Source of the DNA: Cyanobacterium sp. HL-69
GTDB lineage: Bacteria; Cyanobacteriota; Cyanobacteriia; Cyanobacteriales; Cyanobacteriaceae
Reading direction: 5' to 3'
Assembly (NCBI GenBank): GCA_002813895.1
Contig: CP024912.1
Span: forward strand, 2,046,001-2,110,000
DNA length: 64,000 bases
A program made the translations under genes and the position numbers. Each line of letters opens with the position of its first letter. Position 1 is the first letter of the stretch. The notes below the pieces were generated by a model. It had not been told where the DNA came from, made no database searches, and saw nothing but the letters and a program-made list of their open reading frames with translations. Below, in pieces: positions 27,462 through 36,153 of the stretch.

Positions 27462-27535
27462 ATTTTTCTCATCTTTTTTTCATAATTTTATCAAAATATA
27501 TTTTCTATTTTAAAACAGAATTTCAAAAGCTGGTA

Positions 27536-28141
27536 ATGGAGAAAAAGCATTACAATATGAGTGGTTATTTATTTTTATTCTTACTATTAATCGTGAATTT
27601 AATTACTATTTTATTAACCTCTTTTGGCTTAGCAATGGATGCTTTTGCTGTGTCTGTATGTAGTGGCCTAACTATTAAAAAAGTTCAATTTAGAGATGCT
27701 TTATTAATAGCGACTTTTTTTGGCGGTTTTCAGGTTTTAATGCCCATTATTGGCTGGTTTTTTGGTTTAATATTTCGTGATTTTCTTCCTAATTTTGATG
27801 ATTGGATTGCTTTTGTTTTACTTGGTTTTATCGGTATAAAAATGATCATGGAAGCCATGGAAGATGGGGCGGAAAAATTGGATAAAAACCCCCGTAATCT
27901 TTATAGTTTGTTTGGCTTGGCGATCGCCACTAGCATTGATTCTTTGGCAGTGGGCTTAAGTTTTTCCTTGGTTGAATCGGGCATTGTTAATCTTTTAATT
28001 GCCGTGGGGATTATTACTTTTTCTCTCTCTTTTGCTGGGGTAATTTTAGGGGGCAAATTCGGACATTTGTTTGAGAAACAAGCGGAAATGATTGGTGGTA
28101 TTATCCTTATTTTCCTCGGTTTGAGAATTTTACTACTTTAG
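27536..28141 (+). CDS. mntP: Putative manganese efflux pump MntP
   Basis: A 201-residue protein with about six membrane helices and two related halves. F-G-L-A-M-D-A-F-A-V-S-V in the first half and A-T-S-I-D-S-L-A-V-G-L-S-F in the second carry the acidic residues typical of MntP, which exports Mn(II). Manganese balance matters for photosystem II, so a pump here is plausible. ATG 27536 has little RBS support; ATG 27557 with a GGAG 15 bases upstream is an alternative. I see no yybP-ykoY (Mn) riboswitch in the 75-base spacer. Confidence 0.85.
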   Translation: MEKKHYNMSGYLFLFLLLIVNLITILLTSFGLAMDAFAVSVCSGLTIKKVQFRDALLIATFFGGFQVLMPIIGWFFGLIFRDFLPNFDDWIAFVLLGFIGIKMIMEAMEDGAEKLDKNPRNLYSLFGLAIATSIDSLAVGLSFSLVESGIVNLLIAVGIITFSLSFAGVILGGKFGHLFEKQAEMIGGIILIFLGLRILLL

Positions 28142-28203
28142 GAATTAGAACTTGAGTAAATAATTCTGTTATTGCTGAATTTAGATATGATTTTTACTTT
28201 AGG

Positions 28204-28220
28204 CGGGGAATGGGCAATGG
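28204..28220. repeat. Short STRR-like repeat, third copy
   Basis: GGGGAATGGGCAATGG lies between mntP and gshB and is almost the same as the end of the 13514-13542 run. Confidence 0.4.
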
Positions 28221-28320
28221 TAGTAATATAGGATATTTGTTGTAATTTAATAATATTTCATACCATAACCCGTGCAACGCCATAATCCTTCGATTGTTTT
28301 CAATTAGTAGATTTTATTAG

Positions 28321-29277
28321 TTATCCAAACAAAGAATTAATGGTTTCCTTACCTAAATTTACCCCATTGAGACGATCAATTTCTCGGATACCTGTGGGGC
28401 TAGTTACGTTTACTTCTGTTAAATAACCCCCAATCACATCAATACCCACAAAAGTCAAGCCATCAGCAATTAATTTGGGGGCGACGGTGTCACAAATTTT
28501 CAAGTCTTGGGCTGTAATTTCCGTTTTGGCAACTCTACCCCCTACGGCCATATTTCCTCGAAATTCCTTGCCTGTGGGAATGCGATTCACTGCGCCAAGG
28601 GGTTTACCATTTACTAAAATTATTCTTTTATCTCCTTCCTTGGCAGCTGGGAGATATTGTTGTACCATCACAGGTTCTTGTCCTTGTTTTGTGCTAATTT
28701 CGATAAGGGAGTTAAAATTGCGATCGCCCTTTTGCAAAAATAAAATACCTTCTCCTGCTTTACCGCCTAGGGGTTTGATGACAGCTTCCCCTTTTTCTTC
28801 GAGAAAATCAGCTATTACGGACTTACTTTGAGTAACGATGGTATCGGGTATTACGGAAGGGAAATTGAGGGCATATATCTTTTCGTTAGCACAACGGATG
28901 CCTTGAGGAGTGTTAATAACTTTTGTGGTGGAAGGGTTAATGAGGTCTAATATATAAGTAGCATAAAGATAACCGATAGTTACGGGAGGATCTTTACGCA
29001 TAAAGACTCCATCAAAAGATTCTAGGGGTAAAAATTGTGATTCTTGGAGACTATACCAATTATCCGAACTTATCCAATGATTATCCACCAATTCAACGGG
29101 CTTGAGGGTGACGGGCTGTAAATGCCCATAGGCTTTACCATCAACAATACTCAATTGAGGTACATAAGTAATCCAAATTTCATGACCGAGAGTTTGTGCG
29201 GATTCCATCATAGCTATACTACTATCATGGGTAGGATCTAATTTTGAAATCGGATCGATTATAAATACAAATTTCAT
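28321..29277 (-). CDS. gshB: Glutathione synthetase
   Basis: ATP-grasp enzyme joining gamma-glutamylcysteine and glycine to glutathione. The start M-K-F-V-F-I-I-D-P-I and the segment F-M-R-K-D-P-P near 91 are typical of bacterial GshB. K-P-L-G-G-K-A-G-E-G-I near 168 is the ATP-binding loop, and Y-L-T-E-V-N-V-T-S-P-T-G near 285 supplies metal ligands. Length 318 is normal. The glutaredoxin gene lies 87 bases upstream on the same strand, the usual cyanobacterial pairing, so the two likely form one thiol-redox unit. Confidence 0.95.
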   Translation of the reverse strand: MKFVFIIDPISKLDPTHDSSIAMMESAQTLGHEIWITYVPQLSIVDGKAYGHLQPVTLKPVELVDNHWISSDNWYSLQESQFLPLESFDGVFMRKDPPVTIGYLYATYILDLINPSTTKVINTPQGIRCANEKIYALNFPSVIPDTIVTQSKSVIADFLEEKGEAVIKPLGGKAGEGILFLQKGDRNFNSLIEISTKQGQEPVMVQQYLPAAKEGDKRIILVNGKPLGAVNRIPTGKEFRGNMAVGGRVAKTEITAQDLKICDTVAPKLIADGLTFVGIDVIGGYLTEVNVTSPTGIREIDRLNGVNLGKETINSLFG

Positions 29278-29364
29278 GAGTTATTGTGATGGTAATTAAT
29301 GCGTTAGTAGATGATATTTTTTTTAATGGTTTAATAGTCAACTTAGTTTTAAAATATTGTAGTT

Positions 29365-29625
29365 TTAACTATTTAATAAACCCTCTAATTTTCCAGCCCT
29401 TTCTAAAGCATAAATATCATCGCAACCCCCTATATGCTCATCATCTATAAAAATTTGGGGAACACTTGTTCTTCCATTGGCTCTTTCAGACATTTTCTGT
29501 TTTGCGGTGCGATCGCCATCTATACAATATTCAATAAAATCGACATTTTTTTGCTCTAATAATCCCTTAGCACGAATACAAAAAGGACAGGTACTCCAAG
29601 TATAAATTTCTACTTTTGCGCTCAT
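29365..29625 (-). CDS. grxC: Glutaredoxin 3
   Basis: An 86-residue dithiol glutaredoxin with the C-P-F-C active site at 13-16, T-S-V-P-Q-I-F near 53 (the cis-Pro loop) and G-G-C-D-D near 66 that contacts glutathione. It reduces protein and mixed disulphides using glutathione. It lies upstream of and in the same direction as gshB, supporting co-expression. Confidence 0.93.
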   Translation of the reverse strand: MSAKVEIYTWSTCPFCIRAKGLLEQKNVDFIEYCIDGDRTAKQKMSERANGRTSVPQIFIDDEHIGGCDDIYALERAGKLEGLLNS

Positions 29626-29995
29626 AGTGCTTAATATTTCTTTACAATAATGCCATTAAAATCTAATTGTACATCAGATCAGGATTGAACAATTAAACTT
29701 TAGTACGTTTTATCACCTTATCTCTTCATCCGTGATAATTACCCATACAATCAAACAATTTTTCGTAACATAAGTTAACGTAGAACAAAACTATCCTCTC
29801 TCAAGACATAAGTTAGAAAAAGTAACCAACAGAAAAAAAGTTAAAAATAATTAAACCTTTTACGAGGTAAATCGAATCTAAATAAGTGGGTGATTCGTAT
29901 TTGTGATGATGATTAAAATTTTCTCATGGTATATGGATAACTCCTTCACATTGAAATAAAAAATCACAACGTAACTATTTTGGACATAGGAAAAA
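29626..29995. other. Divergent spacer between grxC and the glycosyltransferase gene
   Basis: 370 AT-rich bases, presumably with promoters for both divergent genes. I find no gene, tRNA or strong inverted repeat. GGACATAGGAAAAA just before 29996 gives a weak AGGA ribosome-binding site. Confidence 0.45.
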
Positions 29996-32311
29996 ATGTT
30001 AAAAAATTCTCGAATTTATCCTACCACTATCATTATTCTGAGTCTCATTACCCTCCTTGCAATTTTTGTAATGGCATGGTTAACAGAAAATCAAGCTGTT
30101 AATAATATTTTTGAGGATATCGCTATGATTCAAAATAATCCTCCTTTGTGGTTACAAGTACCTGATTTTAAGTCCTATTATTACTTATATATTCCTGCAA
30201 TTTTATCTATTATCTTTTGTGTTTTAGTTAATAAACTATTTTCTAAGCAAAATAAATTGACTCGTTTGATAACTATTACTATTTTTAGTTTTTTAATGGT
30301 GCGTTATATTTTGTGGCGTAGTTTAGCTAGTTTAAATTTTAGTGATAAGACTACAGGACTATTTAGTATTGTTTTATTAGGTATTGAATTATTTTTTATT
30401 TTTAGTCCCCTCTTACAAAATTTGCTCATGTTAGGGCTAAAGTTCAGAAATAAAGAGGCAGATAGATTAAGTCAAACGGTTATTGATGGTAGTTATCAAC
30501 CTACAGTAGATGTTTTAATTCCTACTTATAATGAACCCTACGATATTATCAAAAAAACCATTGTTGCTTGTCAAGGAATAGATTATCAAAGAAAAAAAGT
30601 ATATTTATTAGATGATGGAGATAGAAAAGAAATTGCTCAATTAGCTTATGAATTAGGATGTAATTATATTACTCGTCCTGATAATTGTCATGCTAAGGCT
30701 GGTAATTTAAATAATGCTTTAAAACATACCGATGGAGAATTGATTACGGTGTTTGATGCTGATTTTATTCCTCAGCAAAATTTTTTAACTCGCACGGTGG
30801 GCTTTTTTCAAAAACAAAAACTAGCCCTACTACAAACTTATCAGAGTTTTTATTCTCCTGATCCTGTTACTCGTAATTTAGGTTTAGAAAAGAATTTCCC
30901 TCCTGATGTAGAAATTTTTTCCCGTCATTATCAAGTAATCAGGGATAGTTGGCAGAGTGCTTTATGTTATGGTAGTTCTTTTTTAGTGAGACGATCGCAC
31001 TTATTAGACATTGGGGGTTTTTGTCAAAATTCTCTCAGTGAAGACTATCACACGGGAGTGAAGTTATCGGCGCAGGGGTATGAGGTGGCATATCTAAATG
31101 AGAGTTTGAGCGCAGGATTATCGGCGGAAAACATTTTTGGGCATATTAGACAAAGGCAGAGATGGGCTAGAGGCACAATTCAATCTTTGTTTATTGCTGA
31201 AAATCCTTTAACTATCAAGGGGTTAAATTTTTGGCAGAGATTAGCCCATTTTGAGGGTATTATTCAATGGTTTACTAGCCCTTTACGCATTGCAATTTTC
31301 TTTTTGCCTTTGGCTTATACCGCTGGTATTTTGCCCATTGAGGCTAGTTTGCAAGAAATTATTTATTTTGTGGTGCCTTATTATTGTGTGCAGGTTGGTA
31401 CTTTTGCATGGCTCAATTTTCGTAGTCGTTCGGCGATGATTTCGGAGGTTTATAATATTGTTACTACTTTTCCTGTGACGTGGGAGGTAATTCAAACTTT
31501 GATTACTCCTCTTGGTTCTATATTTAAGGTTACACCAAAGGGAACTAAGTGCGATCGCTATTATTTCAATTGGAGTCTAGCCTCTCCTTTATGTTTCGTT
31601 TTGGCGGTTAATGTGGCTAATTTAATTAGTATTATCGGCTTGATTCAAACAGATTCTTTGGGAGAATTAAATTCTGTGGGGGGAATTAGTTTAATTCTTT
31701 TTTGGAATATTTATAATTTGATGATTATTTCCCTTTCTCTTTGGGCAATGTTGGATATACCAAAGCCCAATAATTATGAATGGTTTAACATTTTTGAAGA
31801 AATTAGGGTTGTAATTGATGAGCATATTTATCAAGGTATAATTACTCAAATTTCCGATGTAGGGGCGCTCGTGGAGTTAGATTATTCTTCTCTCAAAAGT
31901 ATTAATCAAGAATTTAAGATATTAATTAGTCAAAATCAGTTACCTGTCAAGTCTGAAAACGTAGAAATAATTGGTCAAAATTTATATCTTAAGGGTGAAG
32001 TATTAGAAGTTATTGAAGGAATAAATAATAATAAGTTAAATATAGTTTTTGATACCACAAATATTGAGCGTTATCGTCAATTAATTACTAAAATATATTG
32101 TCTTGATAATAACCCATGGACAAGTTTAAATACTGCTTCTGAATGGAAGACTATTTATCTATTATTTCGCTCTTTAATTACCACTCCTTGGCGTTGGATA
32201 AATTATAATATTTATCAAAGAAAAATGTTGTTGGGTAATATATCCTATGAGTTAGAAGGGAGTGAAGAAAAGAAAACTAAAACAGTATTAACTTCAACCT
32301 GGGATGATTAA
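29996..32311 (+). CDS. Cellulose-synthase-like processive glycosyltransferase (GT2) with PilZ-like C-terminus
   Basis: A 771-residue BcsA-type membrane enzyme. About four N-terminal helices precede the GT2 domain, whose catalytic set is complete: D-D-G at 206-208, D-A-D at 254-256, S-E-D at 348-350 and Q-R-Q-R-W at 386-390. The F-K-V-T-P-K-G gating-loop segment lies near 510, between further helices. Residues 595-690 align with the PilZ part of BcsA, but the R-x-x-x-R is missing and D/N-x-S-x-x-G reads Q-I-S-D-V-G, so c-di-GMP control is doubtful. Product inferred: a beta-glucan such as cellulose or a mixed exopolysaccharide. No BcsB-like partner adjacent. Confidence 0.85.
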   Translation: MLKNSRIYPTTIIILSLITLLAIFVMAWLTENQAVNNIFEDIAMIQNNPPLWLQVPDFKSYYYLYIPAILSIIFCVLVNKLFSKQNKLTRLITITIFSFLMVRYILWRSLASLNFSDKTTGLFSIVLLGIELFFIFSPLLQNLLMLGLKFRNKEADRLSQTVIDGSYQPTVDVLIPTYNEPYDIIKKTIVACQGIDYQRKKVYLLDDGDRKEIAQLAYELGCNYITRPDNCHAKAGNLNNALKHTDGELITVFDADFIPQQNFLTRTVGFFQKQKLALLQTYQSFYSPDPVTRNLGLEKNFPPDVEIFSRHYQVIRDSWQSALCYGSSFLVRRSHLLDIGGFCQNSLSEDYHTGVKLSAQGYEVAYLNESLSAGLSAENIFGHIRQRQRWARGTIQSLFIAENPLTIKGLNFWQRLAHFEGIIQWFTSPLRIAIFFLPLAYTAGILPIEASLQEIIYFVVPYYCVQVGTFAWLNFRSRSAMISEVYNIVTTFPVTWEVIQTLITPLGSIFKVTPKGTKCDRYYFNWSLASPLCFVLAVNVANLISIIGLIQTDSLGELNSVGGISLILFWNIYNLMIISLSLWAMLDIPKPNNYEWFNIFEEIRVVIDEHIYQGIITQISDVGALVELDYSSLKSINQEFKILISQNQLPVKSENVEIIGQNLYLKGEVLEVIEGINNNKLNIVFDTTNIERYRQLITKIYCLDNNPWTSLNTASEWKTIYLLFRSLITTPWRWINYNIYQRKMLLGNISYELEGSEEKKTKTVLTSTWDD

Positions 32312-32639
32312 TTTATGTTGTTGTTACATATTATATTTTAAATTAATTCAAAAAATATTGTTGTTAATAACTGTAGTTTAAACTAAGAAAACATTCAAAG
32401 AGAATAAGTAAGCTAACAAAGATTAGCTCAAAAACGTTATAACCTTACCTTTGACTAACATTTCATGGGTATCATGACGAAAATTTTCTGGTCTGCTATA
32501 TTAGTTCATACACAGGAAATTTTATTTTTGCTTATTTATATTTTCTCTCTATTTTCCTTTTATGTGTTTCCCTTTCTTATTCCTCTCTACATTTAGTCTA
32601 AACTACAGTTAGTTATTCGGACATATAATAGAAAGAAAA
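32312..32639. other. AT-rich spacer without a gene
   Basis: 328 bases between the glycosyltransferase gene and the ABA4-like gene. No coding frame, hairpin or RNA gene is evident; it probably carries the promoter of the downstream gene. Confidence 0.4.
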
Positions 32640-33107
32640 ATGTCGTCTGTAAAACTAACAATGGATTTAAATCTACTATTTAACCTCTCGAATCTTTTTG
32701 TCTTACCCTTTTGGATACTAATGATTGCTCTGCCAAAATGGTCAATCACCCAAAAAATAATGAAATCTTACTTAATATTTATTCCCCTGATTTTGCTCTA
32801 TATCTACCTATTTGTGACTAGCCTAGACGCAGAATCAGCCCAAACCTTATCTAATCCTCAATTACCAGAATTAGCCCAAGTATTTAGTAATCCTATCGTA
32901 ACCTTTGCTGCGTGGACTCATTTCCTCGTCCTCGACTTATTCCTCGGCAGACATATCTATTGGCAAGGGCAAGAGAAAAATATTTGGACTATTCACTCTC
33001 TAATATTATGCTTATTTGCAGGACCTATGCGCTTTTTATCTCATATAATTACTGATGCCATTCAATCTAATTTCAAAAAAACAGAAATTATTATTGATAA
33101 CTCCTAA
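32640..33107 (+). CDS. ABA4-like (DUF4281) membrane protein
   Basis: A 155-residue protein with about four membrane helices. The motifs N-L-F-V-L-P-F-W near 20, A-A-W-T-H-F-L-V-L-D-L-F-L-G-R near 97 and G-P-M-R-F-L-S near 128 match the ABA4-like family. The plant ABA4 is needed for neoxanthin formation; the bacterial role is not established, and a carotenoid link is inference only. A second in-frame ATG at 32661 is possible. It stands between the glycosyltransferase and FHA-PAS genes without close coupling. Confidence 0.75.
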   Translation: MSSVKLTMDLNLLFNLSNLFVLPFWILMIALPKWSITQKIMKSYLIFIPLILLYIYLFVTSLDAESAQTLSNPQLPELAQVFSNPIVTFAAWTHFLVLDLFLGRHIYWQGQEKNIWTIHSLILCLFAGPMRFLSHIITDAIQSNFKKTEIIIDNS

Positions 33108-33294
33108 GTCCAACAATCCCCATCATTTTTATTTAGGTGGGGCTTCATTATAAGAAAACAATAATTGTGGGCTATGACTGTAATCATCCACAAAATATTT
33201 TGATGGACTCAGTCTGTAACATCAAAACTATAATTGTTTATTATCAAAACTTATGTTATCTTTGAATCAAAATCTTAAAAACTGCAAATGTTAA

Positions 33295-34665
33295 ATGGTT
33301 AATAATACCTCCTTAAAACATATACTGTCCCTTGAATTAAGCACAGGGAAAAAGACATTTTTATTAGAAAAAAATATCCATTCCTTGGGTAGAAGTTCTA
33401 GTAATTCTCTTATTATTAACCACCGAGTAACCTCTCGTCATCATGGCAGTATTATTAAAGTTATTTATCAACATAAAAAAGAAGACAAATTTGATATAGC
33501 TTTTTGGATTTTAGATGGTGATTTTAAGGGTAATAAAAGTAGAAATGGACTATTTGTTAATACAAAAAAGGTTGACATATACAAATTATCTCCCGGAGAT
33601 ATTATCATTTTAGGGGGCATAGAGATAAAAGGGAAATATGATATTCTAAACATCGATTCTAAGGAATTTTTAAGTGTCATTCATAAAGAAAATCCCCAAA
33701 ATGTAACCTCTTTCATCACCACTGAAAAAGAGATTTTCCATAGTGACATATTAACTGAAAACTCGGAAGATAGTGATTATCAAGAACTAAAGCATATCGA
33801 AACAGAAAATAACTATTGTACCGATAGCATTGCTGAATTAATTGAAGGAATTATATTTATTGATATTCATACCTCCAAAATAATAGACTGTAATCAATCT
33901 TTTATTAAAATGCTTGATTACGAAAAAAAAGAAGATATTATCAAACTTAGTCTTGAAAATATTTTTACCATTGACAAAGAGATTTTAGAAGATGATATTA
34001 AACTATTAATCAGTGATAAATATGAAAGTGTTTTAAGACACTCTGCGATTAAGCAAAAAGAGAATGAGTTTTTACCTGTTCAAGTAAAAGTAAGGGCTGT
34101 TTCTCAAGGAGAAAGAAATTTGATTTGTATATCTATTTTAGACATAGCAGAAGAAAGAAAACTAGAAGAGTTATTACGTTATCGAAGCTATCATGATTTA
34201 ATTACTAATCTTCCTAATTATAAACTGTTTAAAGAACATTTATTTTCTGTCTTAGCGAACTATTATAGTAACGAAGAAGGTAATATTGCCTTAGTATTAG
34301 TAAAAATCAACGAATGGAAAGAAATTGGTTATAACTATAACTATGAAGTTGCAGAACTAATTTTAAAAAAAGTCTCTAAAAAATTCAAAAAATTAATTTC
34401 CGCTCAAGACATATTGTATCATTGGCGCGATGACGAATTTGCTTTTTTGTTGGCTCAAAATACTGTGGAATATTTGGACAAAATTAAATATGAAATATTA
34501 CTAATTGCCCAACAACCATTTTTAGTACAAGAGGAAGAAATACAAATAAGTTTTAGTATGGGTAGCGCATCTTATCCTACGGATGGTAACTATGAAGAAA
34601 TTTTACTACAAAAAGCTGATCGCACTTTAGTTGAAAACTATTACGAATATATAAAAAACAAATAA
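33295..34665 (+). CDS. FHA-PAS-degenerate GGDEF signalling protein
   Basis: A 456-residue cytoplasmic protein. Residues 25-115 form an FHA phosphothreonine-binding domain with L-G-R-S-S-S-N-S-L and S-R-H-H-G. Residues 177-290 form a PAS domain (I-I-D-C-N-Q-S-F-I-K-M-L-D-Y). Residues 297-450 are a GGDEF fold whose signature reads R-D-D-E-F (378-382), with the metal-binding D-x-D replaced by K-I-N. It should not make c-di-GMP and may instead bind ligand or protein. An FHA head suggests coupling to Ser/Thr kinases. It sits near the PilZ-like glycosyltransferase and directly before stpA. Confidence 0.8.
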   Translation: MVNNTSLKHILSLELSTGKKTFLLEKNIHSLGRSSSNSLIINHRVTSRHHGSIIKVIYQHKKEDKFDIAFWILDGDFKGNKSRNGLFVNTKKVDIYKLSPGDIIILGGIEIKGKYDILNIDSKEFLSVIHKENPQNVTSFITTEKEIFHSDILTENSEDSDYQELKHIETENNYCTDSIAELIEGIIFIDIHTSKIIDCNQSFIKMLDYEKKEDIIKLSLENIFTIDKEILEDDIKLLISDKYESVLRHSAIKQKENEFLPVQVKVRAVSQGERNLICISILDIAEERKLEELLRYRSYHDLITNLPNYKLFKEHLFSVLANYYSNEEGNIALVLVKINEWKEIGYNYNYEVAELILKKVSKKFKKLISAQDILYHWRDDEFAFLLAQNTVEYLDKIKYEILLIAQQPFLVQEEEIQISFSMGSASYPTDGNYEEILLQKADRTLVENYYEYIKNK

Positions 34666-34764
34666 ATTATTAATAAATAATAGTAGTTTGAAATACTTAT
34701 AAATTTTGCTAAAATCTTATATGCTGTTAATATGTTAGGGTAATTAATCTTTATAAAGAGAATA

Positions 34765-36033
34765 ATGACTAACATTAAAAATTTACATTTATCTTTAGAG
34801 CATAACTTATTAAAAGAAAAACTAATTAACACTCCTAATAGCTTGATTATTCAAGACTTAGATGGGGTGTGTATGGGCTTAGTAAAAGATCCATTAAATA
34901 GAATTATAAAATGGGATTATGTGCAGTCAGCAAAGAAAATGAAGGATCATTTTTTTGTACTTACTAACGGCGAACATATTGGGAAAAGGGGAGTAAATAA
35001 CATTATCGAAAAATCAGCTTCTTCTGCTCAAGAAGTCAAAGAAACAGGCTATTATTTACCTGGTTTGGCAGGGGGAGGAGTGCAGTGGCAAGACTGTTTT
35101 GGTAATGTAGAACACCCTGGTATAAGTGATAAAGAACTAAACTTTTTAGCTAGTGTTCCTCACATTGTTAGGGAAAAATTAACTGATTTTTGTATAAAAG
35201 AATGTAACTTTTTAAGCCCAAAAGGAATCAATAATATCATTGATGCAGTAATTCTTGATAACTTTGTTTCTCCCACAGTTAATATTAATACCTTTTATGA
35301 AAAATTAACTGATCACAATTCTATTTATATCAACTTACAAAACGAAGTTAAATTGTTGATGGATGAGTTATTAAGCCAAGCCGAAAAAGAAGGTTTAAAA
35401 GACTCATTTTTTGTCCATTATGCCCCTAATTTGGGTAGAGATGATAACGGTTTGGAAATATTACGTCCTGCCACAGAAACCGATTCAGGTACTACGGATT
35501 TTCAATTTATGGTAACAGGGGGAATAAAGGAAGCAGGGGTTTTATTTTTACTTAATTATTACTATTATTTACACACAGGAGAATATCCTTTGGGAGAAGA
35601 TTTTAATGTGAGAAAAGCCCCCCATACTCAGGAAGAATTATTAAGTTTAGTAGTGAATAATTTTGATCCCGAAAAGATGCCTTTTATCGTAGGTGTAGGT
35701 GATACTGTTAATAGTACGGTGATGGAACAAAATGGCAAAACAATCGTCCGTAGGGGAGGAAGCGATCGCAACTTCTTACAATTAATTCAAAATATTGGTG
35801 ATAAATTTAATATAGATAATGCTGTAGTTTATATTGATAGTTCGGGAGGAGAAATCAAAAATAGAAAACCTATAAAACTAGGTAAAGATGGTGAAAAAAC
35901 TATTGTTTTAGAAGGACCAGGGGATACTTTAGATAAAGAAGAACCTTTAAAATTAAATATGGTTTTTCCCCAAGGACATCAACAATACTGTAAGTTTTTT
36001 TGTGAAGTTGCGAACAGTCGTAAAACTGATTAA
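34765..36033 (+). CDS. stpA: Glucosylglycerol-phosphate phosphatase
   Basis: Dephosphorylates glucosylglycerol-3-phosphate to the compatible solute glucosylglycerol, the last step of salt acclimation in many cyanobacteria. L-I-I-Q-D-L-D-G-V-C-M-G-L near 27 carries the HAD-like D-x-D nucleophile pair typical of StpA. The protein is 422 residues, as in the family. L-A-G-G-G-V-Q-W-Q-D near 98 and G-V-G-D-T-V-N-S-T near 312 are further HAD-like conserved regions. The partner synthase ggpS is not in the window. Salt induction is expected but no site is visible. Confidence 0.93.
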   Translation: MTNIKNLHLSLEHNLLKEKLINTPNSLIIQDLDGVCMGLVKDPLNRIIKWDYVQSAKKMKDHFFVLTNGEHIGKRGVNNIIEKSASSAQEVKETGYYLPGLAGGGVQWQDCFGNVEHPGISDKELNFLASVPHIVREKLTDFCIKECNFLSPKGINNIIDAVILDNFVSPTVNINTFYEKLTDHNSIYINLQNEVKLLMDELLSQAEKEGLKDSFFVHYAPNLGRDDNGLEILRPATETDSGTTDFQFMVTGGIKEAGVLFLLNYYYYLHTGEYPLGEDFNVRKAPHTQEELLSLVVNNFDPEKMPFIVGVGDTVNSTVMEQNGKTIVRRGGSDRNFLQLIQNIGDKFNIDNAVVYIDSSGGEIKNRKPIKLGKDGEKTIVLEGPGDTLDKEEPLKLNMVFPQGHQQYCKFFCEVANSRKTD

Positions 36034-36044
36034 TTCTTTATTGA

Positions 36045-36104
36045 TCCACAAGTTTGGATAAGGATGCACAAGTTTGGGCAAGAATCCACAATTCTGGACA
36101 AGGG
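36045..36104. repeat. Three tandem 20-base repeats after stpA
   Basis: Units at 36045-36064, 36065-36084 and 36085-36104 share the pattern T-N-CACAA-N-T-N-TGG-N-N-AAG with few differences. The third unit runs directly into the palindrome at 36098-36119. Located between stpA and the phosphodiester glycosidase gene. Confidence 0.7.
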
Positions 36105-36119
36105 GCTTAAGCCCCTTGT
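36098..36119. repeat. CAAGGGGCTTAAGCCCCTTG palindrome
   Basis: A perfect palindrome of 22 bases including one A/T pair on each side. It is a member of the family at 10875, 16751 and 19342, with compensating centre changes (TTTAAA to CTTAAG). Possible end signal for stpA, followed by TATGGTTTTATTT. Confidence 0.7.
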
Positions 36120-36153
36120 TATGGTTTTATTTGAATATCTTTATTGAAAATAT

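Noticed and set aside
27462-27535. Manganese (yybP-ykoY) riboswitch before mntP
   Set aside because: The 75-base AT-rich spacer is too short and lacks the motif.
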